In this document: one piece after another, positions 53,816-61,289 of the stretch | How positions within the stretch are numbered: the first letter of the stretch is position 1 | Layout of the letters: every line of letters starts with the position of its first letter | Assembly (NCBI GenBank): GCA_023150345.1 | Contig: JAKLLB010000002.1 | Location: forward strand, 1 to 64,000 | Source: Aquabacterium sp. | GTDB lineage: Bacteria; Pseudomonadota; Gammaproteobacteria; Burkholderiales; Burkholderiaceae_C | DNA: 64,000 nt | Direction: 5' to 3' | The notes under the pieces: generated by a model | Databases searched by the model: none | Told to the model about the DNA's origin: nothing | The model's input: only the letters and a program-made list of their open reading frames with translations | Made by a program: the position numbers and the translations under genes

Positions 53816-54796
53816 TCATGAGGCCGCGGCCCGGTGGAGTCGATCGCGCACCCCCTCCCACTGCGGGGAGTCCGGTGGCTGCTCGACCCAGATTTCACGT
53901 GCGCCGCGATCATCGAAGGCACGCAACACGGCAAACAGCTCATGGGCAGCACGACCCGCATCGGTCGGCATCGGCTGCCAGTCAACCTCGACACCCGCTG
54001 GCGGTTCGGTGGGCGAATATACCGCCACGCCCACCCTGGCCGGGTCCGTGCAGGCCAATGCATCGCGCAAGCCTGCGGCGCTGAACACACGCACGCGCGC
54101 CCGCGGCGCGTAATGGGCGTCCAGCGTTCCCGGTGCCCGCGGCGCGTCCTCGTCTCGGTCCCGCAGGGGTTGGCCCAGCGCCAACTCCAGCGCGCCTCGA
54201 TCGATGACACCGGGCCGCAACAGCACGGGAACGTCACGTGTGCAGTCGACGATGCACGACTCGATGCCCAGCTGACTGGCACCGCCATCGAGCACCAGCA
54301 TGTCCGGACCAAACTCGCCGACCACGTGTTCGGCCCGCGTCGGGCTGACCCGTCCGAACCGGTTGGCGCTGGGCGCGGCCACGCCGGCCACGCCCAGCGC
54401 CGCAGCGCGAACAAGCAAGGCATGGGCCGCCGGATGCGACGGGCAGCGCAAACCGATTGTCGTGTGCCCGCCTGCGGCTGCCTCGGCCACGCCCGCGCGT
54501 CGCGGCAGGATCAGGGTGACAGGTCCGGGCCAGAACGCCTGGGACAGGCGCTGCGCCGAATCGGGCCACGATGCGGCAAACGCCAGCGCCGACTTCTGAT
54601 CGGCCACATGGACGATCAACGGATGATCCGACGGCCGGCCCTTCGCGCGGAATATGCGCGCGACCGCTGCGTCGTCATCGGCACGCGCGCCGAGCCCATA
54701 GACGGTCTCGGTGGGCAGGGCAACCAGTTCACCGCCCGCCAGTGCCCGCGCCGCTCGGTCGATCTGGCGCTCGTCGTCACCGCTGATCACCGGCAT
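53816..54796 (-). CDS. tsaC: L-threonylcarbamoyladenylate synthase (TsaC/Sua5 type)
   Basis: A 326-residue enzyme for the first step of t6A37 tRNA modification. The YrdC domain has ALPTETVYGLGARA and the KGRPSDHPL loop, with a threonine/ATP-binding SANRFG. An additional C-terminal Sua5 domain (about 205-326) makes it the long form rather than the short E. coli TsaC. The ATG at 54796 gives the normal MPVISGDDER opening. It sits 8 bases after purK. Confidence 0.92.
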   Translation of the reverse strand: MPVISGDDERQIDRAARALAGGELVALPTETVYGLGARADDDAAVARIFRAKGRPSDHPLIVHVADQKSALAFAASWPDSAQRLSQAFWPGPVTLILPRRAGVAEAAAGGHTTIGLRCPSHPAAHALLVRAAALGVAGVAAPSANRFGRVSPTRAEHVVGEFGPDMLVLDGGASQLGIESCIVDCTRDVPVLLRPGVIDRGALELALGQPLRDRDEDAPRAPGTLDAHYAPRARVRVFSAAGLRDALACTDPARVGVAVYSPTEPPAGVEVDWQPMPTDAGRAAHELFAVLRAFDDRGAREIWVEQPPDSPQWEGVRDRLHRAAAS

Positions 54797-54804
54797 GACG
54801 CGAC

Positions 54805-55965
54805 TCAGAACGCCGGCAAACCCAGCACTGCAGCGGCCTCGATCGCCACCGCACGCGCATGTGCGGCATCGGCTGCCGTCACCGTCAGGTGACCCATCTT
54901 GCGCCCGCGCCGAGGATCGGCCTTGCCGTACAGGTGCAGGTGCGAGCCCGGCAGGCGCAGCACCGCCGACCAGTCGGGTTCTCGCTGGTGCCCAGCGCCA
55001 TCGAACCACAGGTCACCCAGCAGATTGATCATCACCGCGGCGCTGTGCAATCGCGGCTGCACCAACGGCAGGCCTGCCAGTGTGCGCACCTGCAGCTCGA
55101 ACTGGCTGACGTCGCAGGCGTCGATCGAGTAGTGGCCCGAGTTGTGCGGCCGCGGCGCCATTTCATTGGCGACGAGCCTGCCGTCGGCCAGAACGAAGAA
55201 CTCCACGCAGAGCACGCCGACGTAGCGCATGGCCTCGGCGATCCGACGCGCTGCATCGAGCGCCTGATCCGCCAGCGCGGGATCGAGATCGGGCGCGGGA
55301 ACCTGCGTGACGGCGAGGATGCCGTCTCGATGCAGGTTCTGCTGCACAGGCAGGCTGACGCTGTGCCCGAGTGCATCACGCGCGATGATCACGCTGACTT
55401 CGCGGTGCAGCGCCAGACGCTGCTCCAGTATGCAGGGCACCCGACCCAGGACGTTCCAGGCGGCCTGCAACGCCTGGCGATCGGGCACGTTCACCTGGCC
55501 CTTGCCGTCGTAGCCCAGCCGCGCGGTCTTGAGGATGCCGGGCAGCAAGCTTGCCGGCACGCGCTCGACATCGGCATCACTGTCCAGGACCGCATGGAGT
55601 GCACACGGCACGCCACACTGCATGAAGTGCGACTTCTCGGCGGCACGGTCCTGGCACACCGCCACGGCGTCGGCAGACGGCGCCACCGGCCGGTGCGCGC
55701 CCAGCGTGCGCAGAGCCGGCGCCGGAACGTTCTCGAACTCGGTGGTGATGGCATGGCTGCGTTGCATCAGCTGGGCCAGCCCGGCCTCGTCGAGATAGGC
55801 CGTGGCGATGTGATAGTGCGCCACCCGGCCCGCGGGCGAGACTGGATCAGGGTCGAGCACCGCTGTGAAATAGCCCAGCGATTGCGCCGCGTGAACGAAC
55901 ATGCGGCCCAGTTGACCCCCTCCCATCACACCGAGGGTCGACCCTGGCTGAATTGGCACCTTCAT
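54805..55965 (-). CDS. purK: N5-carboxyaminoimidazole ribonucleotide synthase
   Basis: A 386-residue ATP-grasp enzyme that makes N5-CAIR from AIR, bicarbonate and ATP. It begins with GSTLGVMGGGQLGRMFVHAA, the PurK nucleotide-binding signature, and continues with YDGKGQVNV and the EFFVLADGRLVANEMAPRPHNSGHY core. It is seven bases downstream of purE on the same strand, and the two act in consecutive steps. Confidence 0.95.
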   Translation of the reverse strand: MKVPIQPGSTLGVMGGGQLGRMFVHAAQSLGYFTAVLDPDPVSPAGRVAHYHIATAYLDEAGLAQLMQRSHAITTEFENVPAPALRTLGAHRPVAPSADAVAVCQDRAAEKSHFMQCGVPCALHAVLDSDADVERVPASLLPGILKTARLGYDGKGQVNVPDRQALQAAWNVLGRVPCILEQRLALHREVSVIIARDALGHSVSLPVQQNLHRDGILAVTQVPAPDLDPALADQALDAARRIAEAMRYVGVLCVEFFVLADGRLVANEMAPRPHNSGHYSIDACDVSQFELQVRTLAGLPLVQPRLHSAAVMINLLGDLWFDGAGHQREPDWSAVLRLPGSHLHLYGKADPRRGRKMGHLTVTAADAAHARAVAIEAAAVLGLPAF

Positions 55966-55972
55966 GCAGCCG

Positions 55973-56473
55973 CTACCCCAACTGGGCCGTCATGGCACGC
56001 GCCGCGTCGGTCTGGCGCTGACGCCAGGCCAGCAGGCGCGCGTGCAGCGCTGGATCGGTGGTGGCCAGCATGGCCACTGCGAACAGCGCAGCGTTCGCGG
56101 CCCCGGCGGAACCGATCGCGAACGTCGCCACCGGTATCCCCTTGGGCATCTGCACAATCGAGTGCAGCGAGTCGACGCCCTGCAGGTGGCGGCTGGCCAC
56201 CGGCACGCCCAGCACCGGCACCGTGGTCTTGGCCGCCAGCATGCCCGGCAGGTGTGCCGCGCCCCCAGCACCGGCGATGATGGCGCGCAGGCCACGCCCC
56301 GCCGCGGCCTCGGCATAGGCGAACATGTCGTCTGGCATGCGATGGGCTGACACCACGCGGCATTCGTGGGCGATCTCGAACTCGGCGAGAATCTGGGCCG
56401 CCTGCTGCAGGGTTTCCCAGTCGCTGGACGACCCCATCAACACGCCGACCAGGGCGCTGGCGTTGCTTTGCAC
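55973..56473 (-). CDS. purE: N5-carboxyaminoimidazole ribonucleotide mutase
   Basis: A 166-residue class I PurE that converts N5-CAIR to CAIR in purine synthesis. The signature [15 protein letters not shown] and the AHRMPD and [11 protein letters not shown] segments are present. I start at the GTG at 56473 because GGAG lies 7 bases upstream and the length matches the family; an ATG at 56575 would add 34 residues that include a repeat-like hairpin region. A TACAAT -10-like hexamer (56510-56515, minus strand) lies upstream. Confidence 0.93.
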   Translation of the reverse strand: MQSNASALVGVLMGSSSDWETLQQAAQILAEFEIAHECRVVSAHRMPDDMFAYAEAAAGRGLRAIIAGAGGAAHLPGMLAAKTTVPVLGVPVASRHLQGVDSLHSIVQMPKGIPVATFAIGSAGAANAALFAVAMLATTDPALHARLLAWRQRQTDAARAMTAQLG

Positions 56474-56509
56474 GGGCGGGCTCCGGCTCTGAATGGGCCA
56501 AAACCTTGT

Positions 56510-56515
56510 ATTGTA
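56510..56515 (-). promoter_or_regulatory. Candidate -10 element for purE-purK-tsaC
   Basis: On the minus strand TACAAT lies about 37 bases upstream of the purE GTG. No good -35 is seen at the usual distance, so the call is tentative. Confidence 0.35.
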
Positions 56516-56541
56516 GGCAGCCAGCCCCAGATCGGCTCGAT

Positions 56542-56565
56542 GGATGCACCCGACCGGGTGCATCC
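56542..56565. promoter_or_regulatory. 24-base perfect inverted repeat between purE and ybbN
   Basis: GGATGCACCC and GGGTGCATCC are exact reverse complements around a GACC loop. The hairpin ends 24 bases upstream of the ybbN ATG and lies upstream of the candidate purE promoter. It could be an operator for a dimeric regulator or an RNA hairpin in the ybbN leader. Confidence 0.6.
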
Positions 56566-56589
56566 GCCGGCCCATCGCATCCTTGCACC

Positions 56590-57531
56590 ATGATCGACAT
56601 CACACTGCAGAACTTCGAGGCCGAGCTGATCCAGGGCTCGATGGCTCAACCCATCTTGCTCGACATCTGGGCGCCCTGGTGCGGCCCCTGCCGGACGCTC
56701 GGCCCAATACTCGAAAAGCTCGAGACGGCCTACGGTGGCCGGTTCCGCCTGGCCAAGCTCAACAGCGATGAGCAGCCTGAGATCTCAGGTCAGCTCAGCC
56801 AGGCCTTCGGTGTACGGTCGATCCCGTTTTGCGTGTTGTTCGATCGGGGCCAACCGGTAGATGGCTTCGTCGGCGCCCTGCCCGAAGCGCAGGTGCGCGA
56901 GTTCCTCGATCGGCATGTCCCCACCGAGCAGGCGCTCGAGGCAGAGGCCGACCTGGCCGAGGCCGACGCGCTGGAGGCGCAGGGGGACACGGCCGCGGCG
57001 CTGGCCCGGTTGCAGCAGGCCGTCGCTGTCGACCCCGCCAACGACACCGCCCGCTACGACTACGTCAAGCTGCTGCTCGAGACCGGCCAGGTGGCACTGG
57101 CGCGCCAGGCGTTCGACCCGGTGGCCGCCAAGGTCGCCCTCGACACCCGCCTGGCAGCCGCTGGCCACTGGCTCGCCGCCTGCGAACGCGCAGGCGGCGC
57201 GCGGGCGATGCCCGCGCTGGACGCCGCGATTGCGGTCAATCGTCGGGACTTCGAGGCCCGCTTCGAGCGGGCCCAGGTTCTGCTGGCGGCAGGTCGGTTC
57301 ACGGACGCAATGGACGAGCTGCTCGAAATCGTCATGCGCGACAAGGGCTGGAACGATGAACTCGCCCGCAAGACCTATGTCGGCATCCTCGAGCTCATGT
57401 CGAGGCCGGCGGCCAAGCCCACGGCTGAAGCCGCCAAGAGCGCGCTCGAGGTCACCGGCCGGGCACGGCCGGGCGCAGCGGACCCGCTGGTCGACCAGTA
57501 CCGGCGCAAGCTGAGCATGGCGCTGTTTTAG
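56590..57531 (+). CDS. cnoX: Thioredoxin-TPR protein YbbN/CnoX
   Basis: A 313-residue protein with an N-terminal thioredoxin domain (about 1-108) and a tetratricopeptide-like helical part (about 120-290). The active site reads [13 protein letters not shown], a normal CGPC pair, whereas E. coli YbbN has lost the redox function. CnoX-type proteins act as chaperone/redox partners of GroEL. The ATG at 56590 gives the usual opening. Its TAG stop (57529-57531) is the last base before the second 159-bp repeat. Confidence 0.9.
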   Translation: MIDITLQNFEAELIQGSMAQPILLDIWAPWCGPCRTLGPILEKLETAYGGRFRLAKLNSDEQPEISGQLSQAFGVRSIPFCVLFDRGQPVDGFVGALPEAQVREFLDRHVPTEQALEAEADLAEADALEAQGDTAAALARLQQAVAVDPANDTARYDYVKLLLETGQVALARQAFDPVAAKVALDTRLAAAGHWLAACERAGGARAMPALDAAIAVNRRDFEARFERAQVLLAAGRFTDAMDELLEIVMRDKGWNDELARKTYVGILELMSRPAAKPTAEAAKSALEVTGRARPGAADPLVDQYRRKLSMALF

Positions 57532-57690
57532 TGCAGTGTTCGACGCTGTGCGGCACTTGAAAGAGCAGATGGATTTGTCGTCCTGGCTCCGCGCAAACCA
57601 CAGCGATGCCTCGTGGCATCGCGAGGATTTGCAGCGACGCCAGGGCAGCAAAGGTGCGGCTGTATGTGCCGTATAGCGTCGAACATTGCA
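57532..57690 (+). repeat. 159-bp near-palindromic interspersed repeat, copy 2
   Basis: It has the same length and the same terminal inverted repeats as copy 1 (57532-57556 and 57666-57690, 23 of 25 positions). It differs from copy 1 (read in the same sense) at about 15 positions, most of them in the 12 bases after the first terminal repeat. It starts at the base after the cnoX TAG stop and is followed by CCAGGAGCCTGT (57691-57702), shared with the flank of copy 1. Confidence 0.85.
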
Positions 57691-57860
57691 CCAGGAGCCT
57701 GTGCAACCCGATCGGGCCCCGCCGCGCTGGCGCGGCGCATGCGCCTCGGGTGATGCCCCGGTCGCCGCCTAAAATGGTCGATTCGCCCGGACGCCTGCCC
57801 GGTCCGCCGGGACCGAGTGCAGGGCTTCCCCTATCCATGACACCTACCTAAGGACTCGAC
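57691..57860 (+). promoter_or_regulatory. Leader and promoter region of yajC-secD-secF
   Basis: This gap holds the shared repeat flank (57691-57702), a perfect 7-bp GC hairpin (57722-57739, loop CTGG), a -10-like TAAAAT (57772-57777) without a clear -35, and a second perfect 6-bp hairpin (57800-57815, loop GCCG) in the likely leader. TAAGGAC (57849-57855) is the probable yajC ribosome binding site. No open frame here looks like a gene. Confidence 0.45.
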
Positions 57861-58184
57861 GTGTTCATCTCCAATGCCTTTGCCCAGGGCGCGCCGGCAG
57901 CCGGTGCCGGCGACGGCCTGCTCAGCCTGCTGCCGCTGGTGGGCATGTTCGTGGTGCTCTACTTCATCATGATCCGTCCTCAGATGAAGCGCCAGAAGGA
58001 ACACAAGGCCATGATCGAGGCGCTGGCCAAGGGTGACGAAGTGGTCACCAATGGTGGCCTGCTCGGGCGGGTCACCCGCCTGGGTGAGTCGTACGTGCAC
58101 ATCGAGGTGGCCAGCGGCGTCGAGCTGCAGGTGCAGCGCCACGCGGTCGTGCAGGTTCTGCCCAAGGGCACCATCAGCAAGTAA
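57861..58184 (+). CDS. yajC: Preprotein translocase subunit YajC
   Basis: A 107-residue single-pass inner-membrane protein. The helix spans about 20-40 (LSLLPLVGMFVVLYFIMIRPQ), followed by the conserved MIRPQMKRQKEHKAMIEALAKGDEVVTNGG. It associates with SecDF. The start is a GTG at 57861, with TAAGGAC a few bases upstream. In many bacteria queA and tgt lie immediately before it; here cnoX and a repeat do. secD follows after 41 bases. Confidence 0.94.
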   Translation: MFISNAFAQGAPAAGAGDGLLSLLPLVGMFVVLYFIMIRPQMKRQKEHKAMIEALAKGDEVVTNGGLLGRVTRLGESYVHIEVASGVELQVQRHAVVQVLPKGTISK

Positions 58185-58225
58185 GTCCAGCGGCTGCCCG
58201 CCGGTCGCGGGCCGAGGGAACCACG

Positions 58226-60124
58226 ATGAACCGCTACTCCTGGTGGCAATACCTGATCCTGGGCCTGGCCCTGGTGATCGGGTCGCTCTACACGCTGCCC
58301 AACTTCTACGGCGAGGCGCCGGCCGTCCAGGTCTCCAGCGGCAAGGCCACCGTCAAGCTCGATGCGGCGATGGTGCCGCGCGTGGAAGCCGCACTCGCCC
58401 AGGCCGGCCTCAAGCCAGACTTCGTCCAGCTCGACGGCAGCTCGATCAAGGCCCGTTTCGTCGACACCGATACCCAGATCAAGGCCAAGGACGCCATCCA
58501 GAAGGCCTTGAACCCGGATCCAGCCGACCCGGGCTGGATCGTTGCGTTGAATCTCCTGTCGCGGTCACCGACCTGGTTGACGCAGGTTCGAGCACTGCCG
58601 ATGTACCTGGGCCTCGACCTGCGCGGCGGCGTGCACTTCCTGATGCAGGTGGACATGCGAGCCGCGCTCACCAAGAAGGCCGAGGCCACAGTGGGCGACG
58701 TGCGCACCATGTTGCGCGACAAGAACATCCGGCACGGCGGTGCAGCGCGTGACGGCAACTCGGTGCAGTTGCGGTTCCGCGAGCGCACGGTGCTGGGGCA
58801 AGCACAGGCGGTGCTGACGGACCAGTTGCCCGACTGGCAGTGGGCCGAGTCCGCCGACGGCGGCGAGTTCCGACTGACCGGAACACTGAAGCCGGAGGCC
58901 ATGCGCCGCGTGCAGGACACGGCGCTGCAGCAGAACATCACCACGCTGCACAACCGCGTCAACGAACTCGGCGTGGCCGAGCCCGTGATCCAGCAGCAGG
59001 GCGCCGACCGCATCGTCGTGCAGTTGCCAGGTGTCCAGGACACGGCCAAGGCCAAGGACATCATCGGGCGCACCGCCACCCTCGAAATGCGGATGGTGAA
59101 CACGTCCACAGAGGCACTGGAAGCGCTGCGCGGCACGGCGCCGGTGCCGTTCGGCAGCGAGCGCTTCCTCGAGCGCTCGGGAGAACCGATCATCGTCTTC
59201 CGCCAGGTCATCCTGACCGGCGACAGCCTCACCGACGCGCAGGCCGGATTCGATGGCCAGAACGCCAGCGAGCCGGCGGTGCATCTGACGGTCGATGCCA
59301 AAGGCGCGCGCATCATCCGTGAGGTGACCCGCGAGAACGTCGGCAAGCGTATGGCGATCCTGTTGTTCGAGAAGGGCAAGGGCGAAGTCGTCACCGCCCC
59401 GGTGATCCGCAGCGAGCTTGGTGCCCGGTTCCAGATCTCCGGCCGCATGACGACCGTCGAGGCCAGCGACACCGCCCTGCTGCTGCGCGCCGGCTCGCTG
59501 GCGGCCCCGATGGAGATCATCGAGGAGCGCACGATCGGACCCACGCTCGGTGCCGAGAACATCCGCATGGGTTTCCAGAGCGTGGCCTGGGGTTTCCTGG
59601 CCATCGCCGTGTTCATGTGCGCCTACTACCTGATCTTCGGCGTGTTCTCGACGCTGGCGCTGGGCTTCAACCTGCTGCTGCTGGTGGCCGTCCTGTCCAT
59701 GCTGCAGGCCACGCTCACGTTGCCGGGCATTGCGGCCATTGCACTGACGTTGGGCATGGCGATCGACTCCAACGTGCTCATCAACGAGCGCGTGCGCGAA
59801 GAGCTGCGCGGCGGCGCGTCGCCCCAAGCCGCCATCGCCACCGGATATGAGCGTGCCTTCGCAACCATCCTCGACTCCAACATCACCACCCTGATCGCCG
59901 GTCTGGCCTTGCTGGCGTTCGGCTCGGGCTTCGTGCGCGGCTTCGCGGTGGTGCATTGCCTCGGCATCCTGACGTCGATGTTCTCGTCGGTGATGTTCTC
60001 GCGCGGCCTTGTGAACCTGTGGTACGGCCGCCAGAAGAAGCTCAAGACGGTGTCGATCGGCCAGGTCTGGAAGCCGGCTGCCGCCGCGGGCCCTTCAACC
60101 GGCGAACAGACCCCCGAGGCATGA
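58226..60124 (+). CDS. secD: Protein translocase subunit SecD
   Basis: A 632-residue inner-membrane protein that, with SecF, uses the proton gradient to assist late steps of export. One N-terminal helix (about 5-25), a large periplasmic domain (P1 head and base, about 40-440) and a five-helix RND-like block (about 450-610) with IALTLGMAIDSNVLINER are visible. A C-terminal tail of about 25 residues is polar. GAGGGA precedes the ATG. Confidence 0.96.
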   Translation: MNRYSWWQYLILGLALVIGSLYTLPNFYGEAPAVQVSSGKATVKLDAAMVPRVEAALAQAGLKPDFVQLDGSSIKARFVDTDTQIKAKDAIQKALNPDPADPGWIVALNLLSRSPTWLTQVRALPMYLGLDLRGGVHFLMQVDMRAALTKKAEATVGDVRTMLRDKNIRHGGAARDGNSVQLRFRERTVLGQAQAVLTDQLPDWQWAESADGGEFRLTGTLKPEAMRRVQDTALQQNITTLHNRVNELGVAEPVIQQQGADRIVVQLPGVQDTAKAKDIIGRTATLEMRMVNTSTEALEALRGTAPVPFGSERFLERSGEPIIVFRQVILTGDSLTDAQAGFDGQNASEPAVHLTVDAKGARIIREVTRENVGKRMAILLFEKGKGEVVTAPVIRSELGARFQISGRMTTVEASDTALLLRAGSLAAPMEIIEERTIGPTLGAENIRMGFQSVAWGFLAIAVFMCAYYLIFGVFSTLALGFNLLLLVAVLSMLQATLTLPGIAAIALTLGMAIDSNVLINERVREELRGGASPQAAIATGYERAFATILDSNITTLIAGLALLAFGSGFVRGFAVVHCLGILTSMFSSVMFSRGLVNLWYGRQKKLKTVSIGQVWKPAAAAGPSTGEQTPEA

Positions 60125-60204
60125 ACTACCCCGCAAGGGCCCACCACCGCTGCGGCACGAAGCCCGCGCGCGCGGCCGCACCGGCCAGCCCAGGAGCCTG
60201 AGTC

Positions 60205-61248
60205 ATGGAATTCTTCCGCATTCGCCGCGACATTCCGTTCATGCGGCATGCGCTGGTGTTCAACATCATCTCGTTCGCCACCTTTGCCGCTGCGGTGTTC
60301 TTCCTGGCCACGCGCGGTCTGCACCTGTCCATCGAGTTCACTGGTGGCACGGTGCTCGAGGTCGAGTACGCGCAGTCCGCCCAGCTCGAGCGCACCCGTG
60401 CCGCCGTCGACCGCATGGGTCTGGGCGAGGTGCAGGTCCAGAATTTCGGCACGTCGCACGACGTGCTGGTTCGCCTTCCGGCGCGCGGCGGCGACAAGCC
60501 AGGCGAGCAGTCGGCATTGGCTGCACGTGCCTTTGCCGAGATCTGCAAGGCCGAGTCGGGAACGGTCGGCACCAAGGCCTACGCGACGCCTCAGGGCGAG
60601 CAGGTCAGTCGCCCGTCATGCACCACCGCAGCCGGCAGCGAACCCGTGAAGCTCTCGCGCACCGAATTCGTGGGCCCCGCGGTGGGCTCGGAACTCGCCG
60701 CCGACGGCGCCAAGGCGCTGGCCTTTGTGGTTGTCGGCATCATGATCTACCTGGCCTTCCGCTTCGAGTGGAAGTTCTCGGTGGCAGCCATCGTGGCCAA
60801 CCTGCACGACGTGGTCATCATCCTCGGCTTCTTCGCCTTTTTCCAGTGGGAGTTCTCGCTGGCGGTGCTGGCCGCGGTACTGGCCGTGCTGGGTTACTCG
60901 GTCAACGAGTCGGTGGTCATCTTTGACCGGATCCGAGAGGCGTTCCGCAGGTACCGCAAGCTCGATACGCAGCAGGTGATCGACCACGCCATCACCAGCA
61001 CGATGAGCCGCACCATCATCACGCACGGCTCGACCCAGATGATGGTTCTGGCCATGCTGATCTGGGGCGGCCCCACGCTGCATTACTTCGCGGTGGCACT
61101 GACGATCGGCATCCTTTTCGGCATTTACTCCTCGGTGTTCGTGGCTGCTGCCATCGCGATGTGGCTGGGTGTCAAACGGGAGGACCTGGTCAAGGCCACT
61201 GCAAAGGACCACGATCCCAATGATCCCAACGCCGGGGCCGTGGTATAG
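60205..61248 (+). CDS. secF: Protein translocase subunit SecF
   Basis: A 347-residue partner of SecD. It opens EFFRIRRDIPFMRHALVFN with helix 1, has a periplasmic loop of about 150 residues and then the RND helices with VLGYSVNESVVIFDRIRE and TSTMSRTIITHGSTQ. The periplasmic loop is slightly long and contains two cysteines (about 114 and 137) that could form a disulfide. AGGAG lies about 7 bases before the ATG. It is 80 bases after secD. Confidence 0.95.
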   Translation: MEFFRIRRDIPFMRHALVFNIISFATFAAAVFFLATRGLHLSIEFTGGTVLEVEYAQSAQLERTRAAVDRMGLGEVQVQNFGTSHDVLVRLPARGGDKPGEQSALAARAFAEICKAESGTVGTKAYATPQGEQVSRPSCTTAAGSEPVKLSRTEFVGPAVGSELAADGAKALAFVVVGIMIYLAFRFEWKFSVAAIVANLHDVVIILGFFAFFQWEFSLAVLAAVLAVLGYSVNESVVIFDRIREAFRRYRKLDTQQVIDHAITSTMSRTIITHGSTQMMVLAMLIWGGPTLHYFAVALTIGILFGIYSSVFVAAAIAMWLGVKREDLVKATAKDHDPNDPNAGAVV

Positions 61249-61289
61249 AGTAGGCATTCCTGCACGACCGGCACCCACACATCCTGCAC

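Noticed and set aside
60188..60200. CCAGGAGCCTG before secF, identical to the flank of the 159-bp repeats
   Set aside because: It contains the secF ribosome binding site and lacks the rest of the repeat; an 11-base match is most likely chance.
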